NCBI GenBank assembly: GCA_003255025.1
Contig: QANY01011430.1
Coordinates: 1,036,769-1,100,768 of the forward strand
Reading direction: 5' to 3'
Source: Datisca glomerata
Taxonomy: Eukaryota > Streptophyta > Magnoliopsida > Cucurbitales > Datiscaceae
DNA length: 64,000 nt
Shown here: positions 11,085 to 23,086 of the stretch, piece by piece
Numbering within the stretch: position 1 is the stretch's first letter
How the letters are laid out: every line of letters starts with the position of its first letter
The notes under the pieces: model-generated
Databases searched by the model: none
What the model was told of the DNA's origin: nothing
The model's input: the letters and a program-made list of their open reading frames with translations, nothing else
Program-made: the position numbers and the translations under genes

Positions 11085-12148
11085 ATAAATAACTATCATT
11101 ATTTAATAAATTAGAAGAATGAACAGTGACGCAATGGTGAAAAATAAATAGAGTAGTTTTTGATCGAGCGGTTCAGATTGGTTCAACTAGGTCTGGTCAA
11201 TCTGAACCAGTTTGGTTCTGTTGTGTTGGTTCAATTTAGGTTGGTTTAGCTGGACTGGTTCGGTTTGGTTTTGTTGAACCGATTTGTTTTGGTTGGGTTG
11301 AACCGATTTGGGTTGGTTGGGTTGAATCGATTTGGGTTGGTTGGGTTGAACCAATTTGATATGGTATGTCTGAATCGGTTCGGTCTGGTTTGATTCAGTT
11401 TTTTGGCTGAAACCGGTTCATGTTTGGTTATTTGGGTTGGGTTGAGTCAGGACCAATGGGGTCACAAGACCCGGTTACAACCCGAACAGAGGGTGAAGAA
11501 CGAAAGAAAGAAATGAAAACAAGCTTATCGAAAGCAGTGGTGATGAAGCAACGATCCGGAGAAGACGACTAGGAGGCTTCCATGGAAGGAAAAGAAAACA
11601 ATAAAGATAAGGATGAGATCAGAGAGAGCAGCGAAACAGAGTGTAAAGAGAAGGAAATAGAGAGATCGAAAGCTTAAGGAGGGAATGAAAAGGATTAAGC
11701 TTATCGGAATTTGAAGGACGGTGATGATGCGGCAGTGACTCAAAAACAGAGACGTAAATAGGATGCAAATTGCTGGAAATTTAGAGAACAAAAATTCAGA
11801 TTGGATTAATTATATATCTAACATTGAAATAGAAAAATCCAGAAAGAGAGACGAGAAAAATAATGAAGAAAGAGGAATGAAGAAGATTGTTTACCAGAGG
11901 AGACCAATAATGGAGATGCAACGAAGAGGAAGAAGAAGAGACCAAGCTTGCTAGACAAATTTGAAAGAAATATGATGGCTGTGTAAGAGATATGGAGAAG
12001 AAGAACAACGGTTATTTGAGAGGGGAAACTGTAAGAGAGAGATGGAGAATGAGGGAGGTGGTTACACTAGGGTGCAGTGTATTTAAGGTGTGAGTGGTGG
12101 GTTTAAAATAATTACAAATTAACCCCTTTAAATTCTTAGAGTACTATA
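11085..12148 (-). repeat. 5' LTR of the chromovirus remnant, truncated
   Basis: It matches the first ~1060 bp of the LTR at 7971-9692. It starts at 12148 (TATAGTACTC on the minus strand) and stops at about 11085. There the word GGTGAAAAATAAA occurs on both sides (about 11075 and 11140), which suggests deletion or slippage between short repeats. It includes a GGTTGGGTTGAACC-type tandem stretch at about 11270-11350. Confidence 0.7.
11525..11791 (-). CDS. Small hydrophobic ORF inside LTR (copy 2)
   Basis: Counterpart of the ORF at 9100-9363, at the same distance from its LTR start (about 330-360 bp). It is 88 codons, hydrophobic and Phe/Leu/Ser-rich. It is open in both LTRs despite their divergence, but no family is recognised and base composition alone could explain it. 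Confidence 0.2.
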   Translation of the reverse strand: MFSKFPAICILFTSLFLSHCRIITVLQIPISLILFIPSLSFRSLYFLLFTLCFAALSDLILIFIVFFSFHGSLLVVFSGSLLHHHCFR

Positions 12149-12149
12149 C

Positions 12150-12378
12150 TGGATATGGTGTATGATTTCTATGATTATTCTATGCGAGTGCACGTGTAGT
12201 GTAGAAGAACATAACTTAGACTATTGAATCTTAGAAGCCGGACACATAGAAAACCTTGATGCACGGAGATACTATCCATGAGAGTGCGAAATCGGTTTCA
12301 AGAACAGTGATTCGCCATGCCTCAATCTAATTATCCCCAACAATATTTTATTCTTTCTGGGTAAGATTATTTCTTGAT
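12150..12378. repeat. Direct repeat, copy 1 of an unassigned family
   Basis: It shares with 17486-17697 a series of blocks in the same order: GATATGGTGTATG, GTGCACGTGTAG, ACTATT(G/A)AATC, CTTGAT(G/A)CAC, CCATGAG(A/G)G, GTGA(T/C)TCGCCA, CCTCA(A/G)TCTAATTATC and ATTATTTCTTGATT. Identity is roughly three quarters by eye. Two copies 5.1 kb apart could be LTRs of an unknown element or two pieces of a larger repeat. Confidence 0.6.
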
Positions 12379-12807
12379 TCACAATAATTTTTCTTTTTTC
12401 TAATCTTAAAGTCGATTCTTGGTTATTGAATGAAGATCCTTTCTTGGAGATGAATAATTTTGCTATTCCATTAATCGATTTTCCAAAATCGTTTAAAAAA
12501 CAAATGAAAACTTTTCTTGCCGTTTATGAAGAGAAAAAATCATTTCTCGTATTTATAAAGCTATTGCGTTGTTGGGAATCAGTTTTAAAGTAAAAATTTA
12601 TTTATTTAAGTTTGTAAATGCTTATATGATGATTAATGCCATATTTAGCATTCAATTTCCTGTATAGTTTTATGCCTGGTTTTCGGTGATAGATATATCT
12701 ACAACGTCCTATACTATCTAAAGCGAGTTATAGAGATTAATTAACATCATATTAGAATTATGCTTATTTGATCATTGGTTCTGCCTGATTTTGGTTAGTG
12801 AGTAGAT

Positions 12808-12837
12808 AAATCACTTATGTTCTACCATAAGTGATTT
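12808..12837. other. Perfect inverted repeat (12-bp stem, 6-nt loop)
   Basis: AAATCACTTATG and its exact reverse complement CATAAGTGATTT are separated by TTCTAC. Pairing does not extend outward. No function can be read from it. Confidence 0.6.
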
Positions 12838-15514
12838 GCTTGGTGATAATTTTTATATTTAATACATGAATAATTGTGCAATTTATGATGATAAGTTGGG
12901 TTTTTATTATCTCATAACTGATTTATGGCAGCATTAAAACAGAAAATTATGGCACATCAATTTTTGGAAATACGCTTAGAGCTATTTTAATTCATAGCCG
13001 TTAAGTTATTAACTACCTATTTTTAAATTGGGAAGTTCAATTTAATTTAATTCACTAACCCTATAATATTCATGTGTTGATCACATGTGTTTGAGACCGA
13101 ATAAGATATGTAATATACTCATTTGGTTTCTTTATTTAAAAGGTAAAAAACTTGTCACGTACTATGAGCTTTTTCTATCTCATAAAGAATTGCACCATCA
13201 TACTTTGGGCTGTATAATATTTTGAGTATCATAGAAAATTTTGTTTATTATGATGTGAATTATCACAGTTTGTGTTTAACAAAATTTATTTTGATGTGTT
13301 CGAAAAGAAAATTAAGATCCATGTTACGTTAATATTATATAATTAAGAATACTTATGGCATATAGACATCTCAATGGTTGGTGATAATGATGTTATTGAA
13401 TTAGAGATGCCTATGAAGCACGTATATACTAGTAAATTCTTTTTGCCGCACAAAACTGGGTGAGCATTTTCATGCACAAAATTGGGTGACATTATTTGTG
13501 TGACATTAATGTTCTAATATTGTTCCTTGTGCAGTATGACTTTTACTCAGTTCTTTTGTAAAGAGGTGAAATGCTTTCATGAATTTTACAACATAAGACC
13601 CATTTCATGGGTGATATAATAAGCAATCACTGTGATTCAGTGAGAATATTGATTGCTCCATAAATTTATGACGGGGTATTATTTGCAATATTGATTTATA
13701 TGTGCCTGGGCATTTGATGCCAAGGGAATTCTAATATTTTAATAATGTTGCATACTGAGTTAGCATTCCGGTACAATGGTGCGAAATATGTTGGAGTATT
13801 GGCACAACGTGTAAGCCATGCAGAATGACGATTAAAAATTTATTTTTTAAAAAAAGAAATTCGGAGTCGTCATCAAATCATTTTAGAGGTGATCAGTCAC
13901 CCAATTTTAAAATAAAAATTTGGGTTTGCGAAAATTTAAAGTTGGTTCGAGAGTCATTTGTGTGTGAAGAATGTATTAATACCCCACAACACGCATGGTT
14001 AAAATGGTTATCAAATTTAATCAAATAACATCTAAATTATATTTTAAAGAAATAAATAAATAAAAGTGAAAGAAATTTATTTTTTGAATGTCTCATTTCA
14101 TACATTTTGCATTATAAAAATGAACAAAATAAGTGACCTTTAATGAGTGGTACAAAGATTTTTAAAAATTTATTTTTTTGGTTTATATTTTTTAAAATCA
14201 AAACATTAATAGAGTTATTCTCGGTATTCCAAGAATAACGCATCGCCTTAATAGTTCAAGAAATTTGGTATCCCAAAATCTCAAAGTCCATCGTCAAAAA
14301 AAATTTAATTGAAAAAAAAGATAAAAATAATATGATTTAAATTTATACATTAATTTGTGACCCAAGCATATACATGAGTGTATAAGTCATAAATCACATA
14401 AATATACATGTTAAATAAATGAGTGAGATATGAATAACATTCATATACATGACCATATAACAATAATATATAAATAAATAAAAATAAGTTGAAATAAAAT
14501 TTGATTAGAATGTATGAAGTTAAAAATAAATATGTAGAATGGGTAAAAGAAAATAAAACAATGTGAGGAGAAACAAGCTTGAGTTCATCATTTAAAAAAA
14601 AAAGAAAATTAAACAAATTTAAAAAAAAATTAAAAATGAAAGAAAAAGCAAAAAAAAAAAAAGGAATTTGTGGGGAGGGGGACATAGTTGTTGCCGTACC
14701 TTTTGGTGTGAGGAATAAAATTATTATTTTTTTCATTTTTAGTGTGAGTATGAAAAATTAAAATTTTAAATAAAATATACTTTTATATGAATATATTTAT
14801 TTTTTATTTTGAACTATTTAATTTACTAATTTCATTTTCTTTTCTTTCATAATTGCTAATCAAATAGTAAAGAAATAATCATAAATAATAATTAATTCAA
14901 ATAAGTGTGACTAAAATGATGAACAAAATTTAAAATAAAAATAAAATATTTTTTAAGGATATAAATATACTCTTTAATTTTTGACATACTTAGTTCACTA
15001 GTTATCATTATTTCATTTATTCTTTCATTATTAAAAGAATGGACATGGAAGGTAATTAAACTTAAATGTTTGCATAATCTTATATAAAAGTTTTACTATC
15101 TATTTTATGCATTTTTTATGTATAAAAAATTATCATAGAGGATTTTTTTACATCAAATGTACACTTTCATCTCATTAAGGGTTGATTCACATTGAGTTAA
15201 TTTTATACCCATCAAAGGTTTTATCCTTATTCTCATTGATTGAGTTGATGATAAAAACATTTCATTATCAAACTTGTAAAGAAATCATCAATACATAAAA
15301 ATAAATTTTAAAATTAAGAGTAGGAGAAATAATAAAGAATGAACAAACATTTATATATAAAAAATGAAACAAAGAGTTACGCTGCATGGGTATAAAGGGT
15401 AGATGACGAAAATAATGAACAAGACATATTATTAATAAATGTGCAAGAAATTCAAACTACATTAACAAAAAGAATGTGAGAATATGAATAATAATAGATG
15501 AATAGAAATAAAAT

Positions 15515-15675
15515 CTCTCTTTCTTTCTCTAAAACCTCTCAAATTTCTCACACACTCTCTCTAAAAGATCACTCACCTTCTCTCGCAAGACTATTCTCTT
15601 TCTCACTCCAAAAGCCTCTTCTCCTCTCTCCAAAATCACCTCCCTCAAGTGAATGATTCACTACTTATTTATAGG
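15515..15675 (-). promoter_or_regulatory. LTR-promoter-like block
   Basis: On the minus strand a TATA box (CCTATAAATAAG, about 15664-15675) is followed at the right distance by a GA-rich leader (GAGAGAGGAGAAGAGG and similar). This is the layout of many plant retrotransposon promoters and first transcribed bases. No coding region follows within reach. Confidence 0.35.
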
Positions 15676-17485
15676 TAAAATTTGGGTTTACCTTTTTGCT
15701 TTTAATCATTTTGCTCATTTTTTTATTTTTTGGTCCTTGGACACTTTTTCATTTTTAGTCATTGGGCTATTTATCTATTTTAAAAATTACTTTTTTTTCA
15801 AAAATTACACATAGTCTTAGACTAGTAAATAAGATAATAAATAAAATATGTATATTTAAAGTATTGGGCTGGACAAAATATGGTATGTATAAGTATGATA
15901 TAAATCCTATGGATTTTCACATTGGCAAACTGAGATCATCCAATATGAAAATTGAGATGAATATAATTACTATGGAGCCAATGAAATATTGTATTGCACT
16001 ATGTATGTGTAAATAATTATTATATCATAAAAAACTATGAGGATTTCCATGACAAGCATAGACTGCCATGATGATTAATTTACGTACCTAAAGTTTTGAT
16101 ATATTGGGAAAATCAACAAAAAATTAAATGTTCATTAGTTATCAAACTCTGATGGAGATATATATTATTTGTGAAATTACCATGACAAAGATTATCATGA
16201 TGATCATATTGAGTTACTAGAGTTTTAATATTTTTAGAGATGAACATGAGAGTCAATATTCAATTGATTATCAAACTCTAATGAACAAATTCTTATATGT
16301 GAATTTGCCTTTAACAAAGCTAGAGAAAAGCTAAAAGCTTCAAGTAAAAATCTTTGAGGGAAAGATTTATTCCTCCGATTTAATTATGATTGTTTAGTTG
16401 TAAATGCTCGAGCTAAAATAGAGTCATGACTAGAGGAATAAATATTTGATTGTGTGGCAGCTATAATAAAAAGTATGAGTTATCTCTAAATTATGTGGTG
16501 TCGAAATTTTTTTTATTAATGTTCCGACTAAGAGGGCTAGCTGAAAAAGCTAGTAAATTATACACCGAGTGGATAGAGCTAAAGCCTATCATTTGAATTA
16601 ATAGTGATGGTAACCCAACCTATGTGATTGGAGATCTCATGAACTATGTTCAATGGGTAAGAACAAGTCACTCATTAATTCGCTGCTTTTTCTTGTGATA
16701 TCCCTATGAGAATAGTAATGTGACTACAATGATTATGAGGTTGGGCTTAGACTCTTAATCTATCCATATCTCAAATGTATCAATTGTAGTATTTACTTGA
16801 CCTACGTAACTGTGAAAGTAGGGTCGTTTTCTATGAGAAGTCTAGGCTTATTCTCTAGAGTACTCATGAGATCCAGGTTATGACGCATGGCCTAATCGTG
16901 CCACCCTAATTTAAAACCATAAGTTATGGGAACTAAATGTGTGTACCAAGATGATTAGTTCTATGTAAAGGTTTTTTATTCAAGACTTTAGTTCACTAAA
17001 TTCCTGTAGATCGGATCTTGCATACACAAAATATAGATTCAAGTCCACAAGACATCTATGCTTAGTCATTTTCACAGACTTATCAATTTTCATACACCTA
17101 TTTTCACATGTACTCGGTCATCCTTATTCCATTTTTTCAAGCTTTCTTCAAAAACTTCACATACTTAATCATGTTCACACCCTTAGCCATTTTTATATAC
17201 TTGATCATTTTCACATACTAATCTCATTGTAAATCTTTATGAAATGATAACTCATTGCCACAAATTTTAATCATCACACTAATATTTTATGAGTTACAAA
17301 TTATAAACTAATGTTCTATAATTTAAATTTTCGTTTTACAAATTAAAAACATAATTATTTCTGTCTAGAAGTTACATATTTTGAATTTCTATTTAAACAA
17401 AGCTATTCATCTCTTCCATAAGAAGTGTATACTAGTCATATTTAGTTTTCAAAAAATAAATATATCTCAAATCATATATGTTCGA

Positions 17486-17697
17486 TATGGTGTATGGTTT
17501 CCGTGGTTCTTCTATTTGGGTGCACGTGTAGAAGGATATAGTTTAAACTATTAAATCCTGGAGGTCGGACGTGTAGAGTGCCTTGATACACTGACATACT
17601 TCCCATGAGGGCGTTGAATCGACTTTAACGATAGTGACTCGCCACGCCTCAGTCTAATTATCTCGTTCTTCCCTGATAATATTATTTCTTGATTGGG
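17486..17697. repeat. Direct repeat, copy 2 of an unassigned family
   Basis: Partner of 12150-12378, same orientation, with blocks from GATATGGTGTATG to TTATTTCTTGATT. The flanks of the two copies are unrelated beyond these points. Confidence 0.6.
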
Positions 17698-18183
17698 TTT
17701 TTTTGCTAAACTAGACCTGTAAACTAACCATTTTATAGAATTAGACTACATCCCTAATTTTTGCTTACCCTAACCCCTGCTCACTTTTCACTCAAAATAT
17801 ATTTGTGAAGTCACATGTTTACCCTTCATCTTATCCAAATATATGCCTCACTTTGTCTCTATGCTTTTGCAGAGACAACTTCAACGTTCTTGTCAAAGAA
17901 GACGAAGAAGACGATCGAATCTCTGCAACCCACCTCATTTTTCCTTCTTCATTTTTCATTTTGTCCACTTCTTCTTCATTTTCTTCTTCGCCTTCTTCTT
18001 CGTCTTCTACCTTCTTTATGCAACAGCAAATGATTGTTAGTTCTTCTTTCTAGAACATGTATAAGTTTTGTTTTCTTATTTTCTAGAAAGCTATTTTCAT
18101 GGATTTTTCATGTTCATGAGTTTTCTAGGAATATTTATTTATTTTTTCTTTCTAGAACATTGTTTGAAGTTCATTTATTATAT
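17698..18183. other. CTT-rich low-complexity DNA
   Basis: The stretch 17920-18020 is dominated by CTT/TTC triplets and is open in all three plus frames, a hallmark of low complexity and not of three genes. The word TTTCTAGAA recurs near 18047, 18083 and 18150. No gene is supported. Confidence 0.5.
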
Positions 18184-18700
18184 ATGATCACTATAAGATG
18201 ATAGGTAGTGTAAACAAAGTCTACACGAGTACTACGAAGAGCCTCATGTAGCCTACACAATAGGTACATGGACCTCGTGTACACATCATGTACACTATGT
18301 ACTCTTGTGATTTTAATACAACAATATTTAACAAAACCCATCTTCATTTTTAAATTATTCATGCTTCATTTGCTTTATGATTTTACAGCTTTCTCATTTG
18401 TTAATTTTATACTACACGATGGGGTACACTGCGTCTTGTAGCCATCATGTAGTCTACATGATCGGTACAAGACATCAGTGTACCCCATCATGTAGACTGC
18501 ATGATGACTACACGACGCAAGTATACCCATCGTGTAGACTACACGTGTAACCCCATCGTGTAGACTACACGTGTAACCCCATCGTGTAGACTACACGTGT
18601 AACCCCATCGTGTAGTCTACACGATGGGTACATGACGCTAGTGTACCCCCATCGTGTAGTCTACATTATGGCTACACGACGCTAGTGAACTCATAATGTA
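18184..18700. repeat. Palindrome-rich minisatellite (26-bp core)
   Basis: The core (about 18525-18620) is a 26-bp tandem repeat with units starting at 18551 and 18577, near-identical neighbours on both sides. Each unit holds the near-palindrome CGTGTAGACTACACG. Degenerate relatives (GTGTAGTCTACATGAT, ATGTAGACTGCATGAT, and CTACACGACGC paired with CTAGTGTACCCC) extend from about 18184 to 18700. No ORF or transposon end is associated. Confidence 0.8.
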
Positions 18701-18888
18701 GTAAGTCATGCAAAGCAAGTACCCGAATTTAATTCTTATGGGGACAAAATGGAATAAATTAGACACGAAAAAACTTATGAAGAAATTAGGTTTCGTTAAC
18801 GATTTAATCGTAACAGTTATTTTGGAACGACGAATCATTCATTTCTATTAGATCTTATTCTATAGGCCACATCAAAGCTCACATTATA

Positions 18889-19050
18889 GAGGATAATAGT
18901 TTACTTTGGAGATTTACTAGATTTTATGGCAATCTAAATCTAGCCTTGAGACATCAATCATGGGAGTTCCTCCAACGACTTTGTGATAATTCTAATTGTC
19001 AGTGGTTGGTGGTAGGTGATTTGAAATTTCAATGAGGTATTAGTGATAGA
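18889..19050 (+). pseudogene. LINE endonuclease fragment
   Basis: The frame starting at 18907 reads WRFTRFYGNLNLALRHQSWE, then RLCDNSNCQWLVVGDLKFQ, a stop, then GISDR. This matches the FYG...R..SW...PW...GDFNEIL core of the apurinic-like endonuclease of plant L1-type LINEs. Only about 50 residues survive. Confidence 0.7.
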
Positions 19051-19441
19051 AAATAATATCATTTCCATTACTACTTTGATCCCATTTGCCAAATTTGGTT
19101 CCCTCAATGTGACCCTTGATGATCGACACTGACTGCCAAAGGCTATGCCAAAGCCCTATCCAAGACCTAAACCAACCCTACATTCTCCACCTACAATATA
19201 AGTTTACAGTAGGTACAACTCAACACAACTTTGGTTTTAACATAAATAATAACAAAAGGTAGATAGAACACGTACTAATCATAGAAGAAAATGGAGTATG
19301 TACCAACTCCGAGACCCAGGATGTTCAAAGGCATTCATGTAGTGATAAATATTGTCATTTAGCAAATGTGCTTGTTGGAAATATAATGACTTATCGTTCA
19401 TGTTACAGAAGGTTTTCCCTGATTTTGACAGAAGTAATATG
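19051..19441. other. No recognisable gene
   Basis: This could be more decayed LINE sequence, but I could not match it. The last five bases (ATATG, 19437-19441) are the candidate target duplication of the following copia element. Confidence 0.4.
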
Positions 19442-19685
19442 TATTAGCTCATTATCATGTGTGCATGTTGCTCATGCATAATCACGTGTAATTAATCTAT
19501 TTTTAGTTAGTCTAACTGCTTAGTTAGTTTGGTTGGTTAGGCTTGCCTCTCTCCCTCTATTGTATTTATTCTTCTTCTCTTCCTTTGGAAGAGCTTTAAT
19601 GAGAATATACAGAATTATTCTTCTTCCTATGCAATCTTTCCCTTCTTTCCTTCGTCTTGATTTCTTCTAGCTCAGAAAGTCCACA
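19442..19685 (+). repeat. 5' LTR of copia element 1
   Basis: 244 bp running from TATTAGCTC (mutated TG start) to CCACA. It holds TTGTATTTATTC (TATA-like) and the CT-rich leader TTCTTCTTCTCTTCC. Confidence 0.85.
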
Positions 19686-19718
19686 TGGTACCAGAGCCTT
19701 GAAGGACTTGCGTCAACT

Positions 19719-22700
19719 ATGGCTAACCCACCATCTTCAATATTCCTTCTATCTAATATTTGCAATCTTCTTTCCATCAAGTTGGATTCAACCAACTATG
19801 TTCTTTGGCGTTTTCAAATTTCTTCAATTCTGAAGGCTTATGGCTTGTTTGAATATGTCGATGGTGTTAATCTTTATCCACCCAACTTTTTGCAAGATGA
19901 GAAAGGTGATCTCACAGACAAAATTGATCCAAAATTTCATACATGGATTAGTCAAGATCAAGCCCTTATGACTTTATTGAATACGACCCTTTCTCCCTAT
20001 GCTCTCTCTTGCGTGGTTGGTTGCACGCGAAGCTTGGGCATCTCTTGAACGTTGACACTTTTCTCTCTCTCGTTCAAATATTTTACAATTGAAATCCAAT
20101 CCATTACCAAGAATGGCAATGAAACAATGGGCAGCTATGTTCAAAGAATCAAAGACGCCCGTGACAAGTTAACTGTTGTTGGACTTTCTTCTGAATATGG
20201 TCCTTATAAAACCTCTATTCGCACCAGGTCTGATCCTTTACACCTTGAAAAACTCCACGCTTGACTCAAGGCAGAAGAACAATCACTTCAAGATCTTATA
20301 AAGAAACGTGAATCGCAAATTCACAACATGGCAATGGCTGCAACTCAGTTCCGATGAGGCTTTCCAAATACGAGCAGAGGAAATAGATTCAATTCATTTC
20401 GAGGAAGAAGACACAACAGTTTTAGAGGACATGGAAACAATGGCTCAGGTTTTCTTCCCAACCCCAACAACACATCATCACAGTTCTCTCCTGCAATCTT
20501 TGCTCCTAGTCCTAACGACAACATACATTAGTGTCAAATCTGTGGCAAACATGGGCACACTACCATAGTTGCTTCCATCGAATGAACTTTTCATTCCCAG
20601 GGAGACATCCCCCAGTAAAACTTGCAGCCTTCACTACCAGCTACTATTGTTTGAATCAAGATTCCAACAAATCAACTTCTTGGATATCAGATTCTGGCTG
20701 CAACACTTGTATCACATCAGACCCTTCTAATCTCACAATTTTTTAGGAATACAATGGTGAGGATACTATAAATATAGGTAATGGACAACCTTTAGACATC
20801 TCTCACATTGGTTGTGGTAATCAGACAATCAAGTAATTTTGGTTTCATTCCTTTAGCATTGTTGTGTATACAATAAATCATTTGCCTACTGCTAAACTTC
20901 AATTTAAAAGTTTATATGAATGTTTATTCCACCAAATGCATGGTTATACTTCTCTTAAATGCTTTGGTTGTGCTTGTTACCCTTTGTTAAAACCATATAA
21001 CACAAACAAGCTCCAACCAAAATCTTCTCAACATGTTTTTCTAGGATATGCTTTGCAATCTAAAGGATACATATGTTCTAATCCTGTTACTAATAACATT
21101 ATCACTTCTAGACGTGTTATTTTTTTATGATGAATGCTTTCCTTTTTCTACTGTCAGACATGTGGATCAACTTATTCCCCCTGTCTCAAAACATACTGAT
21201 ATACCTTTTCTCTACTTACCTTTCTTCACTTCATCTACTACTGCTTCCCATGACTCTTCTTCCCCTTCTATTCCTACGGTTGTCTCAAATACAACAATGC
21301 GAGACAACTTAAATAACAATCTCAATCCTGCTCCTTCACCACCTATGATACATATTTCATCTATCAACATTGACCTTCCTCCTATTCACTCAACCTTGAC
21401 TACTAGTTCTGCTATTGACAAACATGCATTTGTTTCTGGTTCTACCATTATTCTTGCTTCCTCTTTTGATCGAACAGGTAACACACACCCAATGCAGACC
21501 AGATTTAAGCTCGACATTAGCAAGAAGAGATCTCATCTTGCTGCATCTGAACCTATTCCTACTACTAACTCTGAAACTGAACCAACATCCTATAGTCAAG
21601 CTTTTAAATCTAAAAAATGGAGGAATGTAATGGTGGATGAATTCAATGCTCTTCGACGCCAATGTACTTGGTCTTTAATTCCTCTACCTCCTAATAAAAA
21701 TTTGGTTGGCTGTAAGTGGATATACAAGTTAAAATACAATGATGATGGAAATATTGCAAGACATAAGGTTAGGTTAGTAGCCAAAGGTTTCAACAAGCAA
21801 CCAGGTCTTGATTATTCGGAAACCTTTAGCCCAGTTGTAAAATCCACCACTGTAAGATTAGTTCTCTCCCTTGCTGTAGATGATATAATTATCACTGGCA
21901 CTAGTTCACAAGCTATAAATGATCTTGTTCATAATCTCAACACTGAATTTGAAATGACAAATCTTGGATCTGTCAAGCATTTTCTTGGCTTACAGGTTCA
22001 TTAGTCCACTTCTGGCATTCATGTACACTAGTAAAATTATCTGCTCAGCCTTCTTGATAAATCAGGGATGACAAATGCTAAGCCATGCAAAACTCCAGTG
22101 TCCATCATGGACAATCTGCATGATAGCTCTACTACTTTTTTTTCTAATCCAACTACTTATATAATGCTTGTTGGAGGACTGCAATATCTTACGTTCAACA
22201 GTCCAGACATCACCTTTGCAGTTAACAAAGTGTGTTAATTCATGCATAAAGCTTCTTGCTTACATTTAGCAGCTGTCAAACAAATCCTAAGATACTTAAA
22301 GGGTACATCAGATCATGGTAGTATGTTTCAAAAGGGAAATCTTTGCCTCAATGCCTTTACTGACTCGGATTGGGCAGAAGACTCCATTGACAGACACTCA
22401 ACGATAGGTTTCATCATCTTTTTTTTTGCAACAATCCAATCTTTTGGTCAGCAAAGAAGCAAAGTACAGTTGCTCGTTCTAAAACTGAAGCTGAATACAG
22501 AAGTCTTGCCAACACAGCAGCTAAAATTTCATGGATAAGATAACTCCTTCAAGATCTTCTTATTCCTCTTAATCGACCTCTTCAACTCTGGTGTGACAGC
22601 ATCTCTACGATTTTCCTTGCATCTAATCCAGTGTTCCATGCTCGAACCAAACATATTGAGATTGATTACCATTTTATTCGAGAGAAGGTGGCAAAGAAAG

Positions 22701-22828
22701 ACTTAACGGTTAGCTACATTAGTTCCCATGACCAGTTAGCTGACATAATGACAAAAGCTTTATCTTTTAATTCTTTTCATTCCATTAGGTCCAAACTAAT
22801 GTTTCATTTTCACTTAGCATCAGTTTGA
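19719..22828 (+). pseudogene. Copia element 1 gag-pol, degenerate
   Basis: Gag starts at the ATG at 19719, 33 bp after the LTR (LSIKLDSTNYVLWRFQISSI), and its zinc knuckle CQICGKHGHT lies near 20533. Protease shows WISDSGCNTCITSD with an intact DSG near 20690. Integrase keeps only its C-terminal end (20864-21130: [28 protein letters not shown]); the D-D-E core is deleted near 20840. Reverse transcriptase runs at 21600-22004 ([35 protein letters not shown]), but between LSLAV and DDIIITG about 90 residues are missing in frame, removing the first catalytic Asp. RNase H (22242-22828) has FTDSDWAEDSIDRHSTIGF and DQLADIMTKAL. Stops and shifts occur throughout. Confidence 0.9.
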
Positions 22829-22834
22829 GGGGGC

Positions 22835-23086
22835 TATTAAATCATATCACGTGTGCCTGTTGTTCATGTATAATCACGTGTAATTAATCTATTTTTAGTT
22901 AGTCTATCTGGTTAGTTAGTTTGGTTGATTAGGCTTGCCTCTCTCTCTTGTATTTATTCTTCTTCTCTTCCTTTGGAAGAGCTTCAATGAGAATATATAG
23001 AATTATTCTTCTTCCTGTGCAATCTTTCTCCTCTCTCTTTCAACTTTCCTCTTCTTCTTGATTTCTTCTAACTCAAAAAGTTCACA
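22835..23086 (+). repeat. 3' LTR of copia element 1
   Basis: 252 bp, aligning with 19442-19685. It begins TATTAAATC directly after GAGGGGGC and ends TTCACA. Differences include a short indel in the CT-rich leader. Confidence 0.85.

Larger units (their letters stand above)
7971..12148 (-). mobile_element. Chromovirus (Tekay/Del-like) remnant
   Basis: A minus-strand gypsy element reduced to two LTR copies (7971-9692 and 11085-12148) around an integrase-chromodomain remnant. The polypurine tract reads AAAGAGGGGAGA on the minus strand at about 9695-9706 and is followed by LTR start TATAATACC, a one-base variant of the TGTAATACC start common in this clade. Gag, protease and reverse transcriptase are deleted between about 11045 and 11085. 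No target-site duplication can be recognised because the lower edge abuts the Tat element. Confidence 0.75.
12379..17485. other. Long AT-rich stretch between direct repeats, no gene seen
   Basis: Five kilobases with no recognisable protein similarity on either strand. Notable pieces are a perfect 12-bp-stem hairpin at 12808-12837, a short repeat of GCACAAAA(C/A)TGGGTGA near 13446 and 13476, A-rich and T-rich tracts (14560-14760), and an LTR-promoter-like block on the minus strand at 15515-15675. A GC-moderate stretch at 16540-16910 reads like conserved LTR or leader DNA. It may be the body of a non-autonomous LTR element that carries no proteins. Confidence 0.4.
19442..23086 (+). mobile_element. 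Ty1/copia element 1, decayed, both LTRs present
   Basis: A 3.6-kb plus-strand element with LTRs at 19442-19685 and 22835-23086. The tRNA-Met-type primer site TGGTACCAGAGCC is at 19686-19698 and the polypurine tract GAGGGGGC at 22827-22834. The flanks ATATG (19437-19441) and ATAGG (23087-23091) match at 4 of 5 bases, a plausible old target-site duplication. The body is about 1.2 kb shorter than a typical copia interior because of deletions in integrase and reverse transcriptase. The LTRs differ at many sites and by small indels, so the insertion is old. Confidence 0.9.

Noticed and set aside
14350..14761. Overlapping 128- and 60-codon ORFs
   Set aside because: They come from poly-A/poly-T-rich DNA, with Phe/Leu runs on one strand and Lys runs on the other.
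17805..18053. Three overlapping plus-strand ORFs
   Set aside because: All three frames are open because of CTT-rich composition; no motif in any.
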